From contig NZ_CP151076.1 of assembly GCF_038096165.1 (NCBI RefSeq), forward strand, positions 2,046,001 through 2,110,000: 64,000 bases of DNA, in the 5' to 3' direction. This document shows positions 35,703 through 45,021 of this stretch, piece after piece. The position numbers were made by a program, and so were the translations under genes. Below the pieces are notes generated by a model, which searched no databases, was not told the origin of the DNA, and saw only the letters and a list, made by a program, of their open reading frames with translations. The stretch's first letter is position 1. Every line of letters starts with the position of its first letter. This DNA is from Pseudomonas sp. G.S.17. Its GTDB lineage: Bacteria; Pseudomonadota; Gammaproteobacteria; Pseudomonadales; Pseudomonadaceae.

Positions 35703-36484
35703 GCAGTGCCATTACGCCGACTGGCGTACGTACCCCCACCTCGACCGGTGTATCCCTGAACGTGCTGACGATGAACATGCACATGGGTTTCGGGATCTTC
35801 AATCGGCGTTTCATTTTGCCGGAGCTGCGTGACGCCGTGCGCAGCGTTTCCGCCGATGTGGTGTTTCTTCAGGAAGTGCATGGCGAGCATCAAAGTCACG
35901 CCCAGCGGGTAAAGGGCTGGCCGACGACCTCGCAGTACGAGTTTCTGGCGGACAGCATGTGGAGCGACTTCGCCTATGGCCGTAACGCGGTGTATCCCGA
36001 TGGCGATCATGGCAATGCGCTGCTGTCCAAATACCCCATCAGCCATCATGAGAATCTGGATGTGTCGATTCATGGCACCGAGGAGCGCGGGCTGTTGCAT
36101 TGCATTCTGGACGTCCCGCAGTTTGGTCAGGTACACGCCATTTGCGTGCATCTGGGGCTGCGTGAAGGGCACCGTCGCCAGCAATTGAAGCTGCTCGCCG
36201 AGTTGTTGGCGCGTCTGCCGGAGTCGGCGCCGGTGATTGTCGCCGGGGATTTCAATGACTGGCGACAACGGGCCGATGCGCAACTGGTCGGCACCGGTCT
36301 GCATGAGGCATTCGTCGATAAATTCGGCGCGCCAGCCAAGAGCTTCCCGGCGCGCTGGCCGTTGCTGGCGCTGGACCGGATTTATGTGCGCAACGCCACC
36401 ACCCACAGGCCCAAAGTCTTGTCCAACCGGCCATGGTCGCATCTCTCCGATCATGCGCCACTCGCAGTGGAGGTGACCTTATGA
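35699..36484 (+). CDS. endonuclease/exonuclease/phosphatase family protein (YbhP-like)
   Basis: 261 residues, starting at a TTG that overlaps the DUF72 stop by 4 bases; an internal ATG at [13 protein letters not shown] is an alternative. The fold markers are [42 protein letters not shown] and LSDHAPLAV. The metal-dependent phosphoesterase family includes DNases and phospholipase-like enzymes. In E. coli the same neighbour set is ybhP-clsB-ybhN, so a role in phospholipid or envelope metabolism is inferred. Confidence 0.88.
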   Translation: MSSAITPTGVRTPTSTGVSLNVLTMNMHMGFGIFNRRFILPELRDAVRSVSADVVFLQEVHGEHQSHAQRVKGWPTTSQYEFLADSMWSDFAYGRNAVYPDGDHGNALLSKYPISHHENLDVSIHGTEERGLLHCILDVPQFGQVHAICVHLGLREGHRRQQLKLLAELLARLPESAPVIVAGDFNDWRQRADAQLVGTGLHEAFVDKFGAPAKSFPARWPLLALDRIYVRNATTHRPKVLSNRPWSHLSDHAPLAVEVTL

Positions 36485-37767
36485 ACGATCACATGAAACA
36501 CCACGGACAGTGGCGCGACGGTAACTCGGTAGAGCTGCTGATCAATGGCGAAGATTATTTCACCCGAGTCTTCGATTGCATCCGTGCGGCACGCAAGGAA
36601 GTCTTGCTGGAAACCTTCATCATTTTCGAAGACCGGGTCGGCGAAGCGCTGCAACAGGCCTTACTTGAGGCCGCCGCCAATGGCGCGCGGGTGGTGGTCA
36701 CGGTGGATGACTACGGCACTTCGGACCTGAGTAATTCTTTTGTCGGACGGATGATCGCCGCCGGGGTTCACATTCAACTGTTCGACCCTCGGCCACGGGT
36801 AATGGGCATGCGCACCAACCTGTTCCGGCGCCTGCATCGGAAGGTTGTGGTGGTGGACGGCGAGATTGGGTTCATCGGCGGCATTAATTACAGCGTCGAT
36901 CACATGAGCGACACCGGCGTGACCGCCAAGCAGGACTACGCGGTGATGGTGCGTGGTCCCATCGTGGCGGATATTCACGCTTCGGCCATGGGCATGCTTG
37001 GCGAAGCCGTGCGCTCGAAATTCAAGCCGCTGCGCATCGAGCCGCATCACGCGGGCAGCGCGCGCATGTTGCTGTGCGAGCGCGACAACAAGGAACACAC
37101 CACCGATATCGAAGAGCAGTACTTGCTGGCGATGCGCAACGCGAGCCATCGCATCACGATTGCCAATGCGTATTTCTTCCCCAGTTATCGATTCCTGCGC
37201 GAGTTGCGCAACGCGGCGCGGCGTGGCGTCAAAGTGACGCTGATTCTCCAGGGGCAGCCGGATATGCCATTTGTGCGCGTCTGCTCGCGGCTGACCTACA
37301 CCTTTCTGCTGCGTGAAGGCGTGGTGATCCACGAATATAAACAGCGGGCGCTGCACGGCAAAGTGGCGCTGATTGATCGCGAATGGTCCACCGTGGGTTC
37401 CAGCAACCTCGACCCCTTGAGCCTGGCGCTGAATCTGGAAGTGAATCTGTTTATTCGCGACCCCGCGCTCAATCAGCACTTGCACGAACATCTGCGTGAC
37501 CTGGCTGCTGCGCACAGTCAGCAGATCAGCCTGAAGGGGGCTGCACGCGGGCAGTGGTGGCGGGCCCCGATGATCTTCCTCAGCTTTCACTTTCTGCGAC
37601 ACTTTCCGGCCATTGCCGGCCTGTTTCCCGCTCATGGTTTGCGGCTTAAACCGCTGCGCGCGGCGGATGTGCTTCCCGAGGCGAGTGTCATCGAGCAAGA
37701 GCAAAAAGATGGCGTCCCCCATGACTTGCGGGTCAATCTGCAATCTGATCAGGAGAAATCCGCATGA
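36481..37767 (+). CDS. clsB: cardiolipin synthase ClsB
   Basis: 428 residues from the ATG overlapping the previous stop by 4 bases. It has two phospholipase-D HKD motifs: [17 protein letters not shown] and [19 protein letters not shown]. The start ([22 protein letters not shown]) matches ClsB rather than ClsA, and it lacks the N-terminal TM pair of ClsA. It makes cardiolipin (ClsB can also use phosphatidylglycerol with other donors) at the inner membrane. It is followed by ybhN, overlapping by 4 bases. Confidence 0.92.
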   Translation: MNDHMKHHGQWRDGNSVELLINGEDYFTRVFDCIRAARKEVLLETFIIFEDRVGEALQQALLEAAANGARVVVTVDDYGTSDLSNSFVGRMIAAGVHIQLFDPRPRVMGMRTNLFRRLHRKVVVVDGEIGFIGGINYSVDHMSDTGVTAKQDYAVMVRGPIVADIHASAMGMLGEAVRSKFKPLRIEPHHAGSARMLLCERDNKEHTTDIEEQYLLAMRNASHRITIANAYFFPSYRFLRELRNAARRGVKVTLILQGQPDMPFVRVCSRLTYTFLLREGVVIHEYKQRALHGKVALIDREWSTVGSSNLDPLSLALNLEVNLFIRDPALNQHLHEHLRDLAAAHSQQISLKGAARGQWWRAPMIFLSFHFLRHFPAIAGLFPAHGLRLKPLRAADVLPEASVIEQEQKDGVPHDLRVNLQSDQEKSA

Positions 37768-38768
37768 TTCAGGCGTCCGATGCATCTTCCGAACGCACCA
37801 GCGTAAAACAGGGCAGCAAGCCGCAGAGCAACAAATGGAAATGGGCCAAGCGCGCGTTCAACGTATTTTTCTTCGTTGCGGTGCCGGTGTTGCTGTTTCT
37901 GCTGGTGAAGAATCTCGACTGGCAGGAAGTCAAACAGGCGTTGCTGTCCTACAAAATCAGCACCTTGGCCCTCGCTTTCGGGATCGCCCTGTGCAGCTAC
38001 CTGACCTATTGCTGTTTCGATGTGCTGGCGCGGTTTTACACCGGGCACAAGCTGTCGATCCAGCAAGTCGTCCCAGTGGCATTTGTGTGCTACGCGTTCA
38101 ACCTTAACCTCAGCTCATGGGTTGGCGGCATCGCCTTGCGCTATCGGCTCTATTCGCGACTCGGGCTGGATGTGCCCACTATTACGCGCATCCTGAGCCT
38201 TAGCCTGATTACCAACTGGCTGGGTTACATGCTGGTGGCGGGCGTGGTGTTCTCCATGGGCTTTCTTGAACTGCCCAAGGATTGGGCGGTGGGTACGACT
38301 TCATTGCGCCTGATCGGCGTTGCCTTGTTGGTGGTCGCTGTTGGCTATCTGCTGGCGTGTCGTTTTTCCAAACGTCGTTCCTGGACGATCCGTGAGCAGG
38401 AAGTCACTCTGCCGTCCTTGAAACAGGCGCTGACCCAGGCCAGCCTCGGCGCGTTGAACTGGTCGCTGATGGCCTTGGTGATCTACACCCTGCTGCCGGA
38501 CAAAGCGTTTTATCCGGCGATTCTTGGCGTGTTGCTGATCAGCAGCATCGCTGGCGTGATCACCCACATCCCGGCCGGGCTCGGCGTGCTGGAAACCGTG
38601 TTCATCACCTTGATGCAGCACGAGTTTTCCAAGGGCAGCTTGCTCGCGGCGCTGATCGGCTATCGGGCCATCTACTTCCTCATGCCGCTGCTGATTGCCG
38701 TGGTCGTGTATCTGATTCTGGAAAAACGCAGCAAGAAGATGGGGGAGAGGAATCAGGCCAAGCTCTAG
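37764..38768 (+). CDS. YbhN/lysylphosphatidylglycerol-synthase-TM family membrane protein
   Basis: 334 residues with about eight transmembrane helices, starting after a hydrophilic N-terminus (first helix AFNVFFFVAVPVLLFLLVKNL). Conserved polar motifs SSWVGGIALRYRLYSRLGL and HIPAGLGVLETVF are diagnostic of UPF0104/LPG_synthase_TM (YbhN). Its function is uncertain; it is likely a lipid flippase or transporter acting with ClsB. The start overlaps clsB by 4 bases, completing a three-gene operon. A REP cluster follows. Confidence 0.9.
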   Translation: MIQASDASSERTSVKQGSKPQSNKWKWAKRAFNVFFFVAVPVLLFLLVKNLDWQEVKQALLSYKISTLALAFGIALCSYLTYCCFDVLARFYTGHKLSIQQVVPVAFVCYAFNLNLSSWVGGIALRYRLYSRLGLDVPTITRILSLSLITNWLGYMLVAGVVFSMGFLELPKDWAVGTTSLRLIGVALLVVAVGYLLACRFSKRRSWTIREQEVTLPSLKQALTQASLGALNWSLMALVIYTLLPDKAFYPAILGVLLISSIAGVITHIPAGLGVLETVFITLMQHEFSKGSLLAALIGYRAIYFLMPLLIAVVVYLILEKRSKKMGERNQAKL

Positions 38769-38780
38769 CCTGTTGCCTGT

Positions 38781-38908
38781 TTGAGCGAGGCTCGCCCGCG
38801 AAGAACGATAATGCGGCAGATTTCGGTTGGCCGGGCTGGCCTCTTCGGGGACAAGTCCCCTCCTACCGGTTTTGCGCAGGTCGGTAGGACCGGATTCGTC
38901 CGGAAAGG
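38781..38908. repeat. REP cluster (three units)
   Basis: TTGAGCGAGGCTCGCCCGCGAAG, CTTCGGGGACAAGTCCCCTCC and GGACCGGATTCGTCCGGA are successive short dyads between the ends of ybhN and the PAS chemoreceptor gene. The last partly overlaps the region just past the chemoreceptor stop. Confidence 0.65.
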
Positions 38909-38913
38909 CGTCA

Positions 38914-40140
38914 TTACCGCTTCGAAGCCTGGGCAAACATCCTCACCGCATCCACTGCATTGTTGGTGCTTGCGCTGATCTGCACGATGACCGCCCCAGC
39001 CTGATCGGCCAGTTCTACGCCCTTGCTGGCATTGGCGCGGGTGTTGTCCATGCTGAAGATTGCTTGCTGGGTTTCCGATTGAATCACCCCGATCATTTCC
39101 GAAATCTCTGCGGTGGAGCGGCTGGTGCGTCCGGCCAGTTGACGAACTTCGTCAGCGACCACGGCAAACCCACGGCCCTGATCGCCAGCGCGAGCGGCTT
39201 CGATGGCAGCGTTGAGCGCCAGCAGGTTGGTCTGGTCGGCAATGCTGCGAATGGTATTGACGATGGTGGTGATTTGATCCGAGCGCTCGCCGAGTTGCGC
39301 AATCATTCGTGACGACGAATCGATGTTCAACGATATCTGGCGCATTTCGCTGGCGGCCAGCTGAATGACCTGCGTACCTTGCTCGGCCACTTTCTGGGTT
39401 TCGACTGAGATGTGATACGCCTGAGCAGCGCTCTCGGTATCACGGATATGCTGCTCGATGCGGGCGGTGATGTCGGTGGCAAACTTGACCACTTTGATCA
39501 GATCGCCGTTGGCGTCATACACCGGGTTATAGCTGGCCTCCAGCCACAGCGTGTCGCCCTGGCGGCTCACGCGTTTGAACTGGCCGCTGAAGAATTCGCC
39601 CTTGTTCAGGCGCTGCCAGAAATCCCGGTATTCATTGCTATTAATAAGCTCGGGCGGGCACAGCATGCGGTGGTTCTTGCCGACCAACTCAGCTTCTTTA
39701 TAGCCCAGCAGCCGCGTCAGATTATCGTTGGCACGCAGAATGCGTCCTTCCATATCGAACTCGATCACCGCCATGGCGCGGTCCAGCCCGGCGAGTTTGC
39801 TGGCGGCCTCGCTTTCGGCCTGGATCCGTTCAGTCACATCCAGAGCGTACTTGACGATCTTGACCACGTTGCCGGAACTGTCCTTGATCGGGTTGTAGCT
39901 GGCTTCCAGCCAGACATTGCGCCCATCGCCCGCCAATCTGCGAAAGGTCGCCGACACGAACTCGCCGGCGCGCAGACGCGACCACAGCTGTTGGTATTCG
40001 GCGCTACGGGCATATTCGAAGCTGCAAAACAGTTTGTGCGGTTTGCCGATCACGTCTTCGCGCCGGTAGCACATGGTCGTGAGGAAATTGTCATTGGCAC
40101 TGATTAGCACGCCATTCAAATCGAACTCGACCGTGGCCAT
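38914..40140 (-). CDS. BdlA-like PAS-PAS chemoreceptor, N-terminally interrupted by an amber codon
   Basis: 408 residues from the ATG at 40140 ([18 protein letters not shown]). Two PAS domains (about 1-110, 125-235) are followed by a short MCP signalling domain with [32 protein letters not shown]. It has no TM, so it is a soluble receptor like BdlA, which controls biofilm dispersion. The same frame continues upstream: MLFNSSKKELRDLQEIIARQ...SLL, then TAG (40156-40158), then [11 protein letters not shown]. The original start is 40230, and the TAG is codon 25, where CAG (Gln) is expected. Translation may restart at 40140. Confidence 0.85.
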   Translation of the reverse strand: MATVEFDLNGVLISANDNFLTTMCYRREDVIGKPHKLFCSFEYARSAEYQQLWSRLRAGEFVSATFRRLAGDGRNVWLEASYNPIKDSSGNVVKIVKYALDVTERIQAESEAASKLAGLDRAMAVIEFDMEGRILRANDNLTRLLGYKEAELVGKNHRMLCPPELINSNEYRDFWQRLNKGEFFSGQFKRVSRQGDTLWLEASYNPVYDANGDLIKVVKFATDITARIEQHIRDTESAAQAYHISVETQKVAEQGTQVIQLAASEMRQISLNIDSSSRMIAQLGERSDQITTIVNTIRSIADQTNLLALNAAIEAARAGDQGRGFAVVADEVRQLAGRTSRSTAEISEMIGVIQSETQQAIFSMDNTRANASKGVELADQAGAVIVQISASTNNAVDAVRMFAQASKR

Positions 40141-40331
40141 CGAGCGGTCGATGGCCTACAACAGGCTTGCTTGCCGGGCGATGATTTCCTGAAGGTCGCG
40201 TAGTTCTTTCTTGGAGGAGTTGAATAGCATGATGAATGGCTCGTCTGGGTGCACAACGTGACGCCCAGGTCCTTGGCAGGCGGGGTCTTGAAGTGACCCT
40301 GATGCGTTCCATCGCATAAGGCCATCATAGT

Positions 40332-40383
40332 ATTCTTGTACAAGAATGCGCAATTAATTGTACAAAATATTGGATTTGTACAA
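40332..40383. promoter_or_regulatory. three TTGTACAA palindromes in a divergent promoter region
   Basis: TTGTACAA occurs at 40336-40343, 40358-40365 and 40376-40383. The first lies in a perfect 16-bp palindrome ATTCTTGTACAAGAAT (40332-40347). Centre distances are 22 and 18 bases. They sit in AT-rich DNA between the PAS chemoreceptor (minus) and the Gfo/Idh oxidoreductase (plus); a fourth copy is at 41601-41608 past the oxidoreductase. This is a likely operator set for an unidentified regulator. Confidence 0.5.
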
Positions 40384-40501
40384 TAAAATGATTCGTTTGA
40401 GTGTCTTGCCGCCGTGCGACACGTCATACGCAGGCCATGCAATGGAGCGTCTGAAGCAGGTAAGCTCCCGGCCAACCAGATATGAATAGAAGGAGAGGAC
40501 C

Positions 40502-41521
40502 ATGCGAATCGGATTGGTAGGCTATGGCAAAGGCGGTCGGTATTTTCATGCGCCTTTGATCGCCAGCCTGCCGGGCGCCACCTTCGTCGGTGTTGTGACC
40601 GGTTCGGCTCAGCGTCGACAAGAACTGGCGCAGGATTATCCTCAAACCAGGGCGTTTGCCAGCCTGGCTGATCTGGTTGCCGCCGGGGTCGATGCTGTAG
40701 CGATTTCCACGCCGCTGGCGACTCGCCAGGCGCTGATTCTGGAGGCCATCGAACTCGGTGTCGCGGTGGTCAGCGACAAGCCATTCGCCGCAGATGCCGA
40801 GCAGGCGCAGGCGTTGGTGGATGCGGCCGAGCGCAAGGGCGTGCTGCTCAGTGTTTATCAGAATCGCCGCTGGGACTCTGACTTCCTGACCTTGCGTAAA
40901 TTGATAGATGACGGCGTTCTGGGTGACGTCAGCCGATTTGAATCCCGCGTCGAGCGTTATTCCCCTAAATCGGTCGGCAAAGCCAGTGGCGGCGGCATGT
41001 TGCGCGATCTCGGCAGCCATCTGGTGGATCAGGCATTGCTGCTGTTCGGCCCGGTGGCCAGGGTGTACGGCGAACTGCAATTCGCCACGCCGAACGAGTC
41101 TGTCGACCATCAGTTTTTCGTTGCCCTGACCCATCGCAACGGGGTGGTTTCGCATTTATGGGGCAGCTGCCTGCAGAATCACCCCGGCCCACGCTTCCGG
41201 GTCAGCGGCACATCCGGCTGCTACAGCGTCGAAGGTCTTGACGGGCAGGAGGCGGCTTCGTTGGCAGGGTTGACGCCTGCTTCCGAAGGCGAGCGCTGGG
41301 GAGTCGAAGCAACCCGGCGTAGGGGCTGGCTGGAGCAGGGCGATACCCGTAAACAAGTGGCATCCGAACGTGGCTGCTGGCTGGAGTTCTATCGACAATT
41401 GCAGGATGCCATTGCAGGCAACGCACCCAACCCGGTGGATCCCCATGACGCAGTCGCTGCTGCCCGGGTACTGGACGCTGCACGCCTGAGCGCCCAAGAG
41501 GGGCGCGTCGTGATTTTGTAA
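40502..41521 (+). CDS. Gfo/Idh/MocA family oxidoreductase
   Basis: 339 residues. The Rossmann start RIGLVGYGKGGRYFHAPLI, VAISTPLATR and VSDKPFA (the EKP-like catalytic lysine motif, here DKP) are followed by the C-terminal alpha/beta domain GGGMLRDLGSHLVDQAL. It is an NAD(P)-dependent oxidoreductase on a sugar or polyol substrate, unidentified. A ribosome-binding sequence AGAAGGAGAGG precedes the ATG. TTGTACAA operators upstream suggest specific regulation. Confidence 0.92.
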   Translation: MRIGLVGYGKGGRYFHAPLIASLPGATFVGVVTGSAQRRQELAQDYPQTRAFASLADLVAAGVDAVAISTPLATRQALILEAIELGVAVVSDKPFAADAEQAQALVDAAERKGVLLSVYQNRRWDSDFLTLRKLIDDGVLGDVSRFESRVERYSPKSVGKASGGGMLRDLGSHLVDQALLLFGPVARVYGELQFATPNESVDHQFFVALTHRNGVVSHLWGSCLQNHPGPRFRVSGTSGCYSVEGLDGQEAASLAGLTPASEGERWGVEATRRRGWLEQGDTRKQVASERGCWLEFYRQLQDAIAGNAPNPVDPHDAVAAARVLDAARLSAQEGRVVIL

Positions 41522-42035
41522 CGCCGGAAGGTCAGTGGCTTTACCTTTGCTGCTGTTGCTGCGTATATTCGGGACTAAAGGCCAGATGCCACTTTAATTG
41601 TTGTACAAAAGCGGCCGGGCCAAGGCTGCTGTTGTTGTGAAACGATTCGGAACCGATGTGCTTGCAGGCAGTCAGAATGGGGTCGCAGGCGCAAGTCGCG
41701 GAATTTGAATCACTCAGTCGCGGACACGACCACTTTTCCAGGTCCTTGAACCTGGTTAATTAAGTGGCTTTGTCCGCGAATGCTTTCTGTCATGGGCTGG
41801 CCAAGTCGATCCCGGCGACCAGCGGACAGGCGTTACAGCCCGCATTCAACAAGTTGTTGCGGGACTTGTTACACCAATTCGCGTCAATTATGTTGCCGAC
41901 TGCCCAAGCCGGCCTTAGACTGCCGCCCCTCGTAAATTGAGTGCCAGGTGGCGCTTGGAGACTATGGCGCTTTTACGGCAACGCTGAGCCGCTCCTTAAT
42001 TCGCCTTAATGCACGTTTTTTTTATAGAGAAATCA
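41522..42035. other. intergenic region with a long nested hairpin
   Basis: About 510 bases between the oxidoreductase and dksA2 with no gene. It contains one TTGTACAA site (41601-41608) and a 60-nt hairpin at 41719-41778. It should also contain the dksA2 promoter, but no zinc-uptake-regulator (Zur) box was recognised by eye. Confidence 0.5.
41719..41778. repeat. nested 60-nt hairpin of unknown role
   Basis: Three stems nest in order: CGCGGACA/TGTCCGCG (8 bp), CCACTT/AAGTGG (6 bp), CCAGGT/ACCTGG (6 bp), with a CCTTGA loop and internal loops of 3+3 and 2+6 bases. It does not match the REP units in this window and lacks a T-run. It may be a structured RNA element, a terminator or a mobile-element remnant. 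Confidence 0.6.
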
Positions 42036-42440
42036 ATGACAAAGGAAAAGTTGCTGGCCATGCCGGCCGATGACTACATGAATGCCGAGCAGCACGCTTT
42101 CTTCGTCGAGCTGTTGCAGGGCATGAAGATCGAAATCCACGAGCGCATCGAGCAGAGCCGCATCGCTATCGAAAGCCTGGACACGCCTGCCGATCCTGCG
42201 GACGCCGCCTCGGTCGAGGAAGAGCGTCACTGGCTGGTAAACGTGATTGATCGTGATCAGCGCATGCTGCCACAGCTGGAAATGGCTCTGGCACGCATTG
42301 CCGATGACAGCTTTGGCTGGTGCGACGACAGCGGCGAGGCTATTGGCCTCAAGCGCCTGCTGATCAGTCCGACCACCAAATACTGCATCGAAGCGCAAGA
42401 GCGTCACGAGCAGATCGACAAACATCAGCGTCAAGCCTGA
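42036..42440 (+). CDS. dksA2: DksA2-like RNA-polymerase-binding protein (zinc-finger-reduced DksA paralogue)
   Basis: 134 residues from MTKEKLLAMPADDYMN at 42036, the same length as P. aeruginosa DksA2. The coiled-coil tip DPADAAS (residues 53-59) is intact. The zinc-finger region has Cys96 and Cys117, but the partner positions are Ser99 and Ala120, so only two of four zinc ligands remain. DksA2 replaces DksA in the stringent response when zinc is scarce. It shares a downstream hairpin with the histidine kinase. Confidence 0.9.
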   Translation: MTKEKLLAMPADDYMNAEQHAFFVELLQGMKIEIHERIEQSRIAIESLDTPADPADAASVEEERHWLVNVIDRDQRMLPQLEMALARIADDSFGWCDDSGEAIGLKRLLISPTTKYCIEAQERHEQIDKHQRQA

Positions 42441-42450
42441 CCACAACGGC

Positions 42451-42490
42451 GCCGAGAAGCCCTCAAGGTTTAACCCTTAAGGCTTCTCGG
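42451..42490. terminator. bidirectional terminator between dksA2 and the histidine kinase
   Basis: CCGAGAAGCC pairs with GGCTTCTCGG around an 18-base AT-rich loop. The right arm codes for the last residues of the minus-strand kinase, so the hairpin is shared by two convergent genes. Confidence 0.6.
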
Positions 42491-44834
42491 TCGTTTGCGC
42501 CTGCCGGTAATCGAGCATTGCGTGAATCCGTCCAGTCAGATCAGCAAGGGTGAATGGCTTGGTCAGCATTTGCATGCCTTGCTCCAGAAATCCACTGGCC
42601 TGCGAAGCATTTTCTGCGTAGCCGGTCATGAGCAGAATCGGCAAAGCCGGACGCTTGACCCGTGCCGCGTCAGCCAGCTGTCGCCCATTCAGGCCCGGCA
42701 GCCCGATATCGCTGATCAGCAGGTCCACAGTCTGCTCACTTTCCAGAATCGCCAGGCCGGACAACCCGTCTGCGGCTTGCAGCGTCACACAGGCAAAGTC
42801 CTGCAATACCTCCAGCACCAACTCCCGTACCGTCTGTTCGTCCTCCACCACCAAAACCGTAAATCCGCTGACCGCGGCTGAGCTTTCATCCAGGATTGGC
42901 GCGGCTTGCGGCGACTCGACCGGATCGTGGCGGGGCAGATAAAGCCGCACTTCGGTGCCTACTCCCTGCGTGGAATCAATGCGTACGTAGCCGCCGGACT
43001 GGCGCACGAAGCCATAAACCATGGACAGACCCAGGCCGGTGCCCTGGCCTTGCGGTTTGGTGGTGTAGAACGGTTCAAAGGCATGGGCCAGTACATCCGG
43101 CGGCATGCCGAAACCGGTGTCCCGGATGCAGATGCAAACATAATCACCCGGCACCGCGTCAACCTGCCTGGCAATGGCGGTGCGGGCCAGGCTGACGTTG
43201 CCGATGTCGATGGTCAGTTGGCCGCCATCGGGCATGGCGTCCCGGGCATTGATCACCAGATTGAGCAGCGCGCTCTCCAGTTGATGCGGATCGCACAGGG
43301 TTTGCCACAGCTCGTCATGGGCAAACAGATGCATGCGAATGTCTTCTTTCAGGGAGCGTCGAAGGATGTCCTCCATCGACAGCATCAGCTGATTGATGTC
43401 CGTGGGGCGCGGGATCAATGGCTGGCGCCGGGAGAACGCCAGCAGCCGATGAGTGAGGGTCGCGGCACGATTGGCTGACTGGGTGGCTGCGTCGATATAG
43501 CGCTGGGTGTCGGCTACTTTACCGCTGCTGCTGCGGCGGCTGATCATCTCCAGCGAACCGATGATGCCCGTCAGCAGATTATTGAAATCATGCGCTATGC
43601 CACCGGTGAGTTGCCCCAGGGCTTCCATTTTCTGCGACTGGCGCAACGCTTCCTGGATGGCTTCACGCTCGCTGGCCTCTTTCTTGAGCTGCGCCAACGC
43701 TTCGCTGAGGGCTTGATTGCGTTGTTCGACTTCGGCGCTCAGCTGCTGATTGGCTTGATGCAGCAGCTCGGCGGCGGCCTGACGCATCTGCAACGCATCA
43801 GCCAGCGCCTCGGCGCGACGGTGCTCGGCTTCATAGACATCGACACGGGTCAGGCTGGAACCCACTTGCCCGGCGATCAGCTCGATGAAGCTCAAGTAAT
43901 CCGGGTCATGGGGCCGATAGGGGTTCAGGCCAATCAGCATGAAGCCATTAAGCTGCAGCAGGTCGGTGCCTTTGAGGGGAGCCATGGCCATGACGGCTGG
44001 CGGCTGATCCCAGGCGCCACAGGGCAGAATCGTCGCGATAGACGTCACGTCCAGCAGCGCCAGGCAGTCCGGCCGCTGCGCCCCGGTGTTGTCCCAGTGC
44101 GATTGTTCAAGCCTGGTCAGCTGCTCGACGGCATCGCCATGGCGTTCGTCGAAACCGCTGCAGCCACTCAGCGTTGCCGCGCCATGCTCATCGAGAACAA
44201 AAGTCAGGCTAAACGGCAAATCACGGGGCTGCTGCGAGAGGGTGCTTTGCAGGCTGGCAAAAATGCCGCTTCGATCCCGGGTACCGGCCATCCCGCTGGC
44301 CACTGAGCGCAGCAGCGCCAGACGTCGTTCATTCAGAACGCGGTCGGTGTCTTCGGTGACTGCACAGAACAGGCCCTGGATTTTGCCGTTATCGCCGATC
44401 AGCGGGCTATAGGAAAAGCTGTGGTAGGTTTCTTCCGGGTATTCGTGGCGCTGCAGGATCAGCAGCAGTGACTGATCCCAGGTCGCAACGCCTTGCTGAT
44501 ACACCGCCTCGATGCGCGGTTTGACTTCCAGCCAGATCTCCGGCCATAGCTCGCGCAGTGGCATCCCCAGCGCATGGGCATCCTTCTGGCCGAGCGTCGG
44601 GCGGTAGGCGTCGTTATAAAAGAAATGTACTTGCTCGCCCCAGCCCAGCCACATCTCGAACTTCGACGTAAGCAGAATGTGCAGCGCCATCTTCAGTGAC
44701 TGCGGCCAATGCTCCGCAGGGCCCAACGCAGTCGCAGCCCAGTCACAAGCCCTCATGCGCTGCGCCATCGTGCTGTCGCCGATGAATATGTCAGCCGAAA
44801 CCGGGGTGGTTGCAGAACTCAAGACATGCCTCAA
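42477..44834 (-). CDS. hybrid sensor histidine kinase/response regulator
   Basis: 785 residues, soluble. A PAS-like sensor (about 40-180, MALHILLTSKFEMWLGWG...FCAVTEDTDR) is followed by a GAF-like domain (about 185-345), a coiled coil and HisKA with the H-box GGIAHDFNNLLTGI. HATPase_c (NLVINARDAMPDGG; GTGLGLSMVYGF) and a C-terminal receiver domain (VLVVEDEQ, phospho-Asp in LLISDIGLPG, Lys in LTKPF) complete it. It autophosphorylates and passes the phosphate internally. Light or redox sensing is possible but not shown. The start may be an internal Met (MAQRMRACDW). Confidence 0.92.
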   Translation of the reverse strand: MRHVLSSATTPVSADIFIGDSTMAQRMRACDWAATALGPAEHWPQSLKMALHILLTSKFEMWLGWGEQVHFFYNDAYRPTLGQKDAHALGMPLRELWPEIWLEVKPRIEAVYQQGVATWDQSLLLILQRHEYPEETYHSFSYSPLIGDNGKIQGLFCAVTEDTDRVLNERRLALLRSVASGMAGTRDRSGIFASLQSTLSQQPRDLPFSLTFVLDEHGAATLSGCSGFDERHGDAVEQLTRLEQSHWDNTGAQRPDCLALLDVTSIATILPCGAWDQPPAVMAMAPLKGTDLLQLNGFMLIGLNPYRPHDPDYLSFIELIAGQVGSSLTRVDVYEAEHRRAEALADALQMRQAAAELLHQANQQLSAEVEQRNQALSEALAQLKKEASEREAIQEALRQSQKMEALGQLTGGIAHDFNNLLTGIIGSLEMISRRSSSGKVADTQRYIDAATQSANRAATLTHRLLAFSRRQPLIPRPTDINQLMLSMEDILRRSLKEDIRMHLFAHDELWQTLCDPHQLESALLNLVINARDAMPDGGQLTIDIGNVSLARTAIARQVDAVPGDYVCICIRDTGFGMPPDVLAHAFEPFYTTKPQGQGTGLGLSMVYGFVRQSGGYVRIDSTQGVGTEVRLYLPRHDPVESPQAAPILDESSAAVSGFTVLVVEDEQTVRELVLEVLQDFACVTLQAADGLSGLAILESEQTVDLLISDIGLPGLNGRQLADAARVKRPALPILLMTGYAENASQASGFLEQGMQMLTKPFTLADLTGRIHAMLDYRQAQTTEKP

Positions 44835-45021
44835 CTTGATCAGAAAAATCGATGTACCGAGCGTGTCGCTTGCCGTTGTCCCGCGTGTATGCAGATACGA
44901 CCGGGCAGGAGCAGGAAGAGTTCTATCGTGGATGGTTTACAACTAACGACTCATGGCGTGTGGCCGCTATCTGGCGTTTAATGCAGACAAAATAACGATA
45001 AGCTCAAACGGGGTAAAGGCT

